In this document: piece by piece, positions 56,001-64,000 of the stretch | Layout of the letters: each line of letters begins with the position of its first letter | How positions within the stretch are numbered: position 1 is the first letter of the stretch | Assembly: GCA_018398585.1 (NCBI GenBank) | Contig: JAGTTD010000005.1 | Location: forward strand, 37,822,750-37,886,749 | Direction of reading: 5' to 3' | Length of the DNA stretch: 64,000 nucleotides | Source: Simmondsia chinensis | Taxonomy: Eukaryota > Streptophyta > Magnoliopsida > Caryophyllales > Simmondsiaceae | Notes under the pieces: model-generated | Database searches by the model: none | Seen by the model: only the letters and a program-made list of their open reading frames with translations | What the model was told of the DNA's origin: nothing | Position numbers and translations under genes: made by a program

Positions 56001-59000
56001 CAAAACGTAATGATAACTAGGTGATAAAGAGGAAAACACGGAACAATTAACTAGGATGCCCTTAGTATGCTTTTCTTAGGTACTTTTGTCAGATAAAAGT
56101 AATCTTACAGAGCGGTTGACTTGAGGGCCGAGAGAAACTGTAGCGTTGTTGATCACAATACTACGTTGATCTAACCCGTTAGACACCTCAGGATACTTCC
56201 TTCCGAATCGTTCGATATCACCAAATCTTAACAAGTCTTGTTCTTTAACTCTCCGAATGGGGATTGTTCCTTCTGGACAACTCCCACTTTTCTGCCATAT
56301 CTGTGAAACTGTTGGCGAGTTTTTGTTGTTTGAGTCTACTTCAGTTGGAACATAACTCGGTCTCGTCTGTATTCCCACACATATCAAAATATTAAATGCT
56401 ATAAAAAACTTCCCGAATTTTTAATTGATATCAAACTTTAAATAGTACATTTCACCCGTCAAATTTAAGATATACTGAAACATTAAAGCATTTAGGTAAT
56501 AAATTATCGAACTTTAAGATACCTGAATGATAAATTTTCAACGAAACTTTAGAAAGATTACCTGAACGGTGTGGTTCTTCAAGGCAGGATGGTCAAAAGC
56601 GGGTTGTTTGTAAATGTCAATGCAGTCAATTATGTCCCCATCTGAACTCTACAACCAAACCCACACTCATTTTTTAGACGACAAAAGCCGCATAGTATGA
56701 ACAGATGCATCCATAAGAACGAGGCGTGAATCAAAACCACAATCATACTTAAAATCTTTGTATTTTAATTTTAAAACAATAAAAATCAATTTAAAAATAA
56801 TAGTTTAATCTTTGATTTTCTATTTTTAACTTTTTGGTTTGAATAAAAACTAAAAGTAGAAAAAAAGAAACACAGAAAAAAGTTGTTTTCAAAATATAGT
56901 TTTTAGTTATTCTAGAAAAATAATAAATTATAAACTGAAAATGATATCCGTTAGTCTCTAAGATTTATAAAGTCTATAATAAGACGATAGTTCTATATCA
57001 CATTATTGAAAACAACAAACAACAGCAACAACAAGAAGGACAAACCCCGTGCCCCGAGAGAGCTCCTGCATAAGCAGGGTATGGAAAGGGGTAGGATGTA
57101 TGCAGCCTTACCCCTTCAGGGTGCTACCCCAAAAGGAGGCTGTGTCCGAGGACCCCCAACCTGAGAAGCATAAAAAGTATAAAGCAAACAAGCATTTAAG
57201 TGTAGGTGTAAGAGCATAACAACAACTGCACATAGCAAGCACATGGAGAGTATAAAGCAGTAAATAGGCAATAAAGCAACAAAGCGATAGAACAATAAGC
57301 AGTAAACACACAACAAAAGTGCGTATAATCAAGCAGGCATACATAAAAGCCTCGGGGCAGTAGTACTAGCTTAGAAGTGCTCCTCAATCCTAAACCGTTT
57401 ATCGATTATACATATATAAGCTAACCCTCTACTCAACTCTATTTAGGGCCATCTCCTCATTTAGGTTGAGGTAGGTGAGGTCATACCAAATTATCTCCAT
57501 CCAAACAGTAAATAGGCAATAATTGGACAAAGCGATGAAATAATAAGCAATCAACACACAGCAAAAGAGTGTATAATCAAACAGGCATACATAAAAGCCT
57601 CGGGGCACTAGTACTAGCTTAGAAGCGTTCTTCGATCCTTTTTTTTGATAATTGAGAATTTATAAATATGAAGATCGATCAAGAGATCGCAAAACAAAAA
57701 AACACAGCAAGCAAGGGCAAACCGACAAAAAGACCTCCCACAAAAACCCCAAACCCCAACAACACCCAGAGAAAAGAAGACACCACAGACACGAAACAAG
57801 CAAAACCAGGCTCAAGAAACAACAAGAGCGACGGCCCAGAGCCCAAGCAACCAACAAAAGATCTAGACAAACACAAACGGGCACAAGGAGGCGAGGAGGA
57901 GAGAGCCGAGACAAACACCCAACAAAAACAGCCAATGGGAACGAACCACCACAAAACGAAAAGCAAACATCCACTGACCACCCACAAGAACAAGCCACAC
58001 GCCTACACAGCCCAAAAGAAAAGACGAGAAGAAAACAATACCAGACCAACAAAACAGAGCACAGGACGCCAAAAGCAACGAGGCCAACATAACACCAACT
58101 GGCAGTAGCACCTCAACACCTACTACTGAAACCCTTACATATATGCTAATCCTCCACTCAACTCTATATAGGGCCATCTCCTCATTTAGGTTGAGGTAGG
58201 TGAGGTCATATCGAATTGTCTCAATCCAAGGTGAGGTCATATCGAATTGTCTCCATCCAACTCTTCTTTGGCCGGCCTCTCCCCCTTTTCCCATTTGTAA
58301 TATAAAGTTGTTCGCATCTTCTAATAGGGGCCGTGGTCGATCTCCTCCTAACATGCCTAAACCCCCTCAAACATTGCTCCCTCAATTTATCCTCGATTGG
58401 GGCCACGTCCAACTTACTTCTTATAACGTCATTTCTAATCTTATCCTTCCTTGTGTGTCCACACATGCATCTCAATATCCTCATCTCCACCACCTTCAAC
58501 TTCTGCATATGATGATGTTTAACTGGCCAGCACTCCGCCCCGTAAGACATAGCCGATCTTACTACCATCTTATAGTATTGAAGAAAACTCTAACATAGTT
58601 TGACATGATTTGATTTGATGTTACAAAATTGAGATAATATAAGTATCTTGAGATTTGATATATTAATTTTTTAGTTTATAAACTCTGTAAAAATAATATT
58701 TTAGTTCAAAAATTATATATATGTATTAAAATAGCCCCAATAGCGATACGAAGAAGTGCAAAATAAGCCTCTCTTCCAACTTTTATTCGTTAACAATGTC
58801 ACGTAATTGCATTTTATGGGCAAATATCAAGGAGATGGTGGAGTTATCAACAAATAATAGCAAATTTTACATCTTTTTACACGCTTATTTGAACTATTCT
58901 ATTAAATATATGTAAATTATCCATAGAAAAATATATTTAACTTTCAAACTAAAAAAATATTTCATAAATTTTTAGATTAAAGAATTAATGCATCAAACCT

Positions 59001-60140
59001 CAGTATACTAATACATAATTTATTCTAATTATATATATGTAATAATGAAGGATGATGCTCAATATTAGTATAACATGGTCAATTAAAAAGTAGACAAGCG
59101 AATATTTTAAATTGAGCCCTTCATATATATATATATAATACAATTCTTTTGACAACATAATATTAATACAACAGGAACATATCCAGTGCCTCTAGGGCTC
59201 CCGCCTACGCAGGGTCTGGGGGAGCGGATGTACGTAGCCTTCCCCCTTCAGGGTGTTAACCTGAAGAGAGGCTGTTTCCCAGTGCCCCCAACCTGAGGGT
59301 GAGGACTTCCCTGGATGTCACCCATCCTGGTACTACTTTCGCCCAAGCATGCTTAACTTCGGAGTTCTAATGGGATCCGGTGACGGCGTGTTGGTGCCCT
59401 CTTTGGATTGTAAAAAAATTTAATTATAAAACTTAATAATATAACAATTGAGACTTAAAAAGATAACTCCTAAAATTTGGAGCCCCCTAAATTTTGGAGA
59501 TTCTGAGTAGTTGCTTGGATTGCTGGGGTTAGATATCTAACCCCGGGCACAAGGATGGGAAAAAGAGCATACCAATGGTTGGAAGGTGAATCCACATCGA
59601 AAGAAACGTGACTTGAAAGTTCAAAATAGCTTAGTCAACACGTTAAACGACTAATAAAATTTATATCTGTGACGGTTATTAAAATTGTAAATCGTAGCCT
59701 AGCTATTAGGTCACGCTATGAATCGTGAATCCTATTTAACCATGTTACAGTATGAAATTAACCTAGAGATTTGTATTCATATCCCAAAAGTCTCTACTCG
59801 AACTATTGATATTATTATAACGTAACGTAAATGGTTAGCCTATACCATGAATACCCACAATTCAAACTTAGTGTCATTCGAACGAGGAGTCTGCTCAAGT
59901 CATGACAATGACCAACAAGGATTCAGAACAAATATCAAAAATTATACACGATGACACACGATAAACAAAAATATATACCTTGATGCTCTTGACTGCAGGT
60001 TTATTAAGAGCCTTCAACTTGTTACCAATCTCCGAAATTCTGATTTCTTTTCGATTCATTTGTACCGCATCACTGAAAACGATCATGTATATCAAAAGCA
60101 AAAGCACCTTCACCATGAATCGACTTATGAAAATAGCCAT
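53010..60140 (-). CDS. Neprosin-domain secreted protein (putative glutamic peptidase), 418 aa
   Basis: Seven exons on the minus strand: 60140-59979, 56648-56562, 56366-56109, 55577-55416, 54813-54760, 54673-54527, 53396-53010, all phase 0, with TAG at 53010-53012. The N-terminus [20 protein letters not shown] is a hydrophobic signal peptide. The activation-peptide domain follows ([33 protein letters not shown]). The neprosin domain has [70 protein letters not shown] and [11 protein letters not shown]. The two glutamates expected to be catalytic in pitcher-plant neprosin correspond to E219 (VESGW) and the EWGGE segment (E327/E331), and are present. Length is normal for the family. The acceptor of the exon at 55577 lacks a good pyrimidine tract, so that junction is less sure. 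Alternative near-cognate upstream starts in the same frame were not used. Biological substrate unknown. Confidence 0.92.
53867..54130 (-). repeat. Poly(A)-tailed retroposon 3' end, copy 5, in neprosin intron 6
   Basis: T-run then TGATAATTAGTGACAGGGCC, GCGGAACAAGCAGGCC, then a CA/AAC-rich body (reverse complement TG-rich). Same terminus as the other copies. Confidence 0.6.
54225..54400. repeat. Row of short diverged hairpin repeats in neprosin intron 6
   Basis: CCTACTTGTCGTAGG (54230), CCTATACGCTATAGG (54290), CTTATACACCATAAG (about 54337) and CCTACATGCATTAG (about 54380), each followed by ATTACTxxxATxx-like text. Each is a small inverted repeat. Spacing is 42-60 bp. Confidence 0.5.
57010..58570 (-). 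mobile_element. RTE-type LINE, 3' part, rearranged, in neprosin intron 1
   Basis: On the minus strand 58568-58221 encodes the C-terminal part of an RTE-type reverse-transcriptase polyprotein ([77 protein letters not shown]). Then come the 3' UTR and, at 57010-57165, the tail with GGTTGGGGGTCCTCGGACAC, GGTAAGGCTGCATACATCC and TTG/CTG repeats. The 3' UTR is present twice: 57633-57510 (with its 3' end missing) and 57509-57010. A 31-bp tandem duplication lies at 58201-58262. A second retroposon interrupts it at 57634-58110. The 5' part of the element is absent. Confidence 0.85.
57634..58110 (-). repeat. Poly(A)-tailed retroposon inserted in the LINE 3' UTR, copy 6
   Basis: Starts on the plus strand with a T-run and GATAATTGAGAATT (family 3' end), then about 450 bp of CA/AAC-rich sequence with open frames on both strands. 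The LINE 3' UTR text stops before it (TCTTCGATCC) and resumes after it (CTTACATATATGCTAATCC). Open frames of 104-146 codons here have biased composition and no domain, and are not genes. Confidence 0.6.
58600..59150. other. AT-rich part of neprosin intron 1
   Basis: No coding or classified repeat recognised. Confidence 0.4.
59165..59406 (-). mobile_element. 5S rRNA-headed SINE (subtype with GGGCACCAACACGCCGTCAC head) in neprosin intron 1
   Basis: Minus-strand head: AGAGGGCACCAACACGCCGT, CACCGGATCCCATTAGAACT, CCGAAGTTAAGCATGCTTGG, GCGAAAGTAGTACCAGGATG, GGTGACATCCAGGGAAGTCC, TCACCCTC. The tail is GGTTGGGGGCACTGGGAAAC...CAGACCCTGCGTAGGCGGGA, GGCACTGGATATGTTCC. No (TTG)n end and no clear TSD. 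Confidence 0.88.
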
Positions 60141-60761
60141 TTTTTCTGTCTTCTCCTCTGTCACAGGTCCACGTACTCGTGCTTCTACCAATGCGGGGCA
60201 ATATAGAGAAAAAAATCTAAAAATTATTAGAATCCGAAATAATAATTTTAATTATTAAATATGTAAAATTATTATAAGGTATTCTTATCCATGCCCAAAA
60301 GGAAACAATGATTCAAGGTGACTTTTTTCTAATTTTGTCTTTTTTTAATCTATGTACTAATAAATGAAATTAAATAGAGGCTATGGTACTAGTTAGGATC
60401 TGAAGTCGGTAAGGTTAATTATAATAGGAATTATTATTTTTTTGGTAGAATTTGAAGACGATGGGATCAACTATAGTAGGAATTATTATTTTTCTATTGA
60501 AACGCGACACTTATCTCGTGTATTACGTGTAACCATACAATATAAAATATATTTTAGTACTTCAATGTGCATAGTTGCTTAGTTAAAAGATATACAAGTT
60601 TTTTGTAATTTATTTAAAATAATTCTTTTAGTTGATTATAATAGTAATAATACAAAACTATTTAAATGAAAAATATTTCTAAAATTTCTATTAAAATTTA
60701 AAAAATATTATAAGATAAAATATATTAATTTTCGATAAAAATAAATTTCAAATTAGAATTA

Positions 60762-61151
60762 AGGGTTATTTGTACTAAAGGTCCATGTACTTTGTCCATT
60801 GTATCAATTTAGTTCTTGTACTTTTAATTGTATCAATTTAGCCCCTGTATAATTCAAAATGTGGCAATTTGGCCCTTAGAAAAAGTTTTATGTTAAGTTT
60901 TTAATAAAATTTTTAATGATTCGGCAACGAATTGGGTTAAATTGAGTAACCGGATGAATTTATAATAAGTTGCTTGCATCTTACATAATTCTGCTGTTCA
61001 AACTTACAATATTAACTTAATTTAAATTTGACCAAAAGGCCAAATTGATACATTTTTGAATTGTTCAGGGACTAAATTGACACAATTAAAAGTTCAAGGA
61101 CCAATTTGACACAATGGATAAATTACAGGGACCTTTGGAGTAAATAACCCT
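60762..61151. mobile_element. Fold-back MITE upstream of the neprosin gene
   Basis: Left AGGGTTATTTGTACTAAAGG, TCCATGTACTTTGTCCATTG. The reverse complement of the right gives AGGGTTATTTACTCCAAAGG, TCCCTGTAATTTATCCATTG. Arms continue over 100 bp with TATCAATTTAGT phrases. It lies about 620 bp upstream of the neprosin start codon. Related copy at 9412-9713. Confidence 0.8.
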
Positions 61152-61569
61152 AGGATTAACAAATATAAAACTAAAAATACATGAAAGTTACAAAAAAAAA
61201 TAAAATTGGACCGAATAAAACAATTTTTTAAAGCAATTTGAAAACTGTTCAAGAAAAATATTTCTTTCTAAATTAAATGATTTATGTGCATAAAAAGGAG
61301 ATATTTCCAATCTAGTTATTTATATGGACAAAATAAAACTTAAACAGAATGATAAAATTATTATTTTAAAAAAAATATGTCTTATATATTTTCTATTTTA
61401 CAAAGACAAAATGTATTCTATAAATTTAAATAATAAAGGAATATAGAAACTTAAAAACTATTATTTAGAGAAAATTAAAAAAAAAAAAAAAACTATATTT
61501 CAAAATAAACTCAAAAAATAAAGTAATATAAAGTATTTCACTTTTTCCAAATTAATAAAGTTCGTAAAC

Positions 61570-61682
61570 ACAAATCCACCCGAGTCTTGCCTCAGTGGTA
61601 AGAGGCAAATAAAGGGATAGTGTTGCTTTGAGCTAAAAGGCTTGAAGTTCGATTCTCTTCTTGAACAGTTGAACCACTCCAT
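61570..61682 (+). repeat. tRNA-like segment, probable SINE remnant
   Basis: TTGCCTCAGTGGTAAGAGGC (A-box-like) and GAAGTTCGATTCTCTTCTTG (B-box-like), about 60 nt apart. It does not fold into a complete tRNA with a proper acceptor stem by eye. Confidence 0.4.
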
Positions 61683-61689
61683 AAAAAAA

Positions 61690-62710
61690 TCATTAACTTA
61701 ATTGGCTCCTATGATATATGGTTCACCACATGTGCTGGAGTTTCGGGTAACCGGATTCCTCGTTAGCAAAAAAGTTCATAAACACAATAACTCTTCTAAA
61801 ATTTTTTTAAGTTTATCTTTCTTATGTTTTTATGTTTATCGTCCAATTAGAATTTATTTTAACAAAAAAAATATTATATTTTATCTTATATATATATATA
61901 TATTTAAAATTTTATTAAATTTAAAAGTATTTTCTCATCTTCTACACTTACAATATCAATATTATAATAACAGTCCTACATTTTGCCATTATTTATACAA
62001 GTGTTATCCCGTATGATACATGGAGGTGTTTATATTTTTTAATTTCTATATTATTACATTGCAATTGTATTAAGTCTTTCTTTTCTTATTTTTTATTTTG
62101 TCAATCGTATTTAGTTTATAAGCGTTGTATTATACCATAAATATATAGATCTTAAATTATACGCATAAACATTAGTACATAAAATAACAATTCCCATAAA
62201 TGTTGAACATATTAAGATTAAAAACATACCTTAATAATAGCAATCCTTGATTAACTATTGAGTATAGACACCGAAAAATCTGATTTCTCCCTTTTAACCA
62301 TTTTCTTTAATTTATGATGTACAATGGAGTATCGCACTTTTAATTGTCTTTCATATTCACGTGTTTATACATTGTGGTAGAGAGAGGATCATACTATTAT
62401 TTATAGTGGAGTAAGAAGTGTCTTCCATTGAAACACTAATAGTCGTGTCCTTTTGTTAGTAGACACTTCTTTATTAATAGATATGTTTCTTTACTAAAAG
62501 ATATGTCTCTTTACTAAAAAACATATTAAATGGACATGCTTCTTTGTTAAAAGATATGTTTTTTTATTAAGTTATATGTCTTTTCCTTGATAGAGCTGTA
62601 AAAATACCTGATTTAGGATTTGAGGGATTTTAAGGAGGGGAGATTTGACAATAATATAATAGAAAGATTAAAAAAGTAGTTGCTAAATTTAATTACATGC
62701 TGGAGCTATT
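61690..62710. other. AT-rich intergenic DNA
   Basis: No gene found. Around 62400-62590 short phrases recur (TTCTTTATTAATAGATATGT, TTTACTAAAAGATATGTCTC, TTGTTAAAAGATATG), a degenerate tandem of about 22-27 bp. Confidence 0.4.
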
Positions 62711-62721
62711 AATGAGTGCAA

Positions 62722-62967
62722 AAAAAGGAAAGGAATATACCCAGTGCCTCCAGGGCTCTCGTCTATGCAGGATCTGGGGGACGGATGTATGCAGCCTTCC
62801 CCCTTCAGGGTGTCAACCTGAAGAGGGAAGGCTGCATCCCAATGTCCCCAACCTAAGAGTGAGGACTTCCCAGGAAGTCACCCATCCTGGTACTACTCTT
62901 GCCCAACCACACTTAATTTCGGAGTTCTAATGGGATCCAATGACGGCGTGTTGTTGCCCTCTTTGGT
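62722..62967 (-). mobile_element. 5S rRNA-headed SINE, inverted partner of 63195-63440
   Basis: Minus-strand head: CAAAGAGGGCAACAACACGC, GTCATTGGATCCCATTAGAA, CTCCGAAATTAAGTGTGGTT, GGGCAAGAGTAGTACCAGGA, TGGGTGACTTCCTGGGAAGT, CCTCACTCTT. The tail ends CACTGGGTATATTCCTTTCC, then T-run, a tail type without TTG repeats. Confidence 0.88.
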
Positions 62968-63194
62968 ATTAAAGTTAATAATAAAATTTAATATTCCTTC
63001 ATTATTTTACAAATAAAAGATATAATACAGTTCAAAATATCTTATGTTACCGCAACTTTTTCGTGAGTGGATAGGGTCTGTTTGGTCAAATTCTTGTACG
63101 AAAGAAGTGTTTTCTAGAGAAAAAAAAGTACCTTTAATTTGAAAAACAAATGTTTTTAAATAAAGTGGATACTTGAAAAACAAATGAAATGTTT

Positions 63195-63440
63195 TTAAAT
63201 AAAGAGGGCACCAACACGCCGTCACTAGATCCCAAGAGAACTCCGAAGTTAAGCGTGCTTGGGCGAGAGTAGTACCAGGATGGGTGACCTCCTGGGAAGT
63301 CCTCACCCTCAAGTTGGGGGCACTGGGAAACAATCTCTCTTCAGGTTAACACCCTGAAGGGGGAAGGCTGCGTACATCCCCCCACAGACCCTACTTAGGC
63401 GGGAGCCCTTGAGGTACTGGGTATATTCCTTTTCCTTCCT
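63195..63440 (+). mobile_element. 5S rRNA-headed SINE with intact Pol III promoter
   Basis: Head: AAAGAGGGCACCAACACGCC, GTCACTAGATCCCAAGAGAA, CTCCGAAGTTAAGCGTGCTT, GGGCGAGAGTAGTACCAGGA, TGGGTGACCTCCTGGGAAGT, CCTCACCCTC. From AACTCCGAAG to GGAAGTCCTC it is as close to plant 5S rRNA as I can judge by eye, so box A, intermediate element and box C are intact. The tail is GTTGGGGGCACTGGGAAACA, GGGGGAAGGCTGCGTACATC, AGACCCTACTTAGGCGGGAG, then GGTATATTCCTTTTCCTTCC and a T-run, which could also serve as a Pol III terminator. Confidence 0.92.
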
Positions 63441-63784
63441 TTTTTAGAATTATAGCATTTCTCCTTTAAAAAAAAGCAAAAGTAAAAAAAAAATTATAAA
63501 TCTTTCAGACAAAAGTACTCATATTCTAAGCAGGTTTTACAACAGTGATTTTACAAAAACTCAAAAGAAATTTTTTTTTTTTAAACAGTTTGGCTAAATA
63601 AACCTTAGCACTGTGATTTAATTTCATGATCTGTGATTAATTGGTTATTAGTAAATATATTCTTAAGATAGATAATAATTCAATTTATACGATCTTTTAC
63701 TCTAGAGTGGTACCAAAGTCAATAATCTTAGATAGGAAACTTGTTCCATATTTGATAAATGATTAATAGATACAACTGTCGGGT

Positions 63785-63915
63785 TTGAGTGTTTTGATTT
63801 TGATGCTTTTTTGTATTCCTTTCTGTTCCCCCTCCGTTTACGAAGTGGCCTAGGCCTCGTCTTTTCGAGTTGCCTGTTTGTTCTTCAGCTTTGTCGATAT
63901 TTATCGGAAAAAAAA
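63785..63915 (+). repeat. Poly(A)-tailed retroposon 3' end, copy 7
   Basis: TG/TTT-rich stretch ending TTTGTCGATATTTATCGG and an A-run. Diverged member of the family at 5085-5180. Confidence 0.45.
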
Positions 63916-64000
63916 GATACAACTGTATATTGTCCAAAAAATTTGTTATTATACATAACTCATTCTTTTAAATCACGATACTGAACACAATTTGCGCTTG

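Noticed and set aside
57652..58108. Long overlapping open frames (104-146 codons) on both strands
   Set aside because: CA/TG-rich low-complexity DNA of an inserted retroposon. Several frames are open at once, proteins are compositionally biased, and no domain or splice structure was seen.
61570..61682. tRNA gene
   Set aside because: A- and B-box-like words are present, but no full cloverleaf with a matching acceptor stem could be drawn by eye.
63195..63300. Functional 5S rRNA gene
   Set aside because: The 5S-like part is fused to a LINE-type tail, its first 25 nt are altered, the copies are dispersed rather than in tandem array, and other copies have TSDs. It is a SINE head.

Overview
This is plant nuclear DNA, almost certainly from a eudicot. 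It is AT-rich, has long introns with GT-AG borders, and is full of small non-LTR retroposons, MITEs and microsatellites. The species cannot be named from sequence alone; the repeat style would fit a woody asterid such as an Ericales member, but that is a guess.

Four protein-coding genes could be assembled exon by exon, with phase checked at every junction. (1) 9176-19149 (+): EPSIN1-like clathrin adaptor, 11 coding exons, 564 aa. (2) 20206-30605 (-): 3'-5' exonuclease plus KH domain protein, 9 exons, 338 aa; its first and last two exons are too short to show as ORFs. (3) 42713-49676 (+): EARLY FLOWERING 3 (ELF3), the circadian evening-complex scaffold, 4 exons, 681 aa. (4) 53010-60140 (-): secreted neprosin-domain protein (putative glutamic peptidase), 7 exons, 418 aa. 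There is also a one-exon fragment of a photosystem I antenna gene (LHCA2-like) at 1983-2119. The four genes are unrelated in function and do not form a cluster.

The spaces between and inside the genes are repeat-rich. The most notable family is a SINE whose 5' half is an almost complete 5S rRNA sequence and whose 3' half is the 3' end of an RTE-type LINE, ending in (TTG)n. Eight copies keep the 5S head. Three of them (3316-3553, 4375-4588, 7354-7606) have target-site duplications of 13-17 bp, and paralogous empty sites exist in the window. LINE copies with the same 3' end lie at 57010-58570, 43800-44240, 29520-29760 and 27240-27560.

Other structure: a 776-bp Mutator-like element (40143-40918) with 9-bp TSDs, about 82-bp TIRs and seven GC-rich palindromes in AT-rich DNA; a block of 2.0-2.6 kb segmental repeats (31.7-39.8 kb); several fold-back MITEs; a minisatellite next to exon 1 of the exonuclease gene; and a second retroposon family with a common 3' end of the form GCGACTTTATCGCTAATTATC followed by poly(A).
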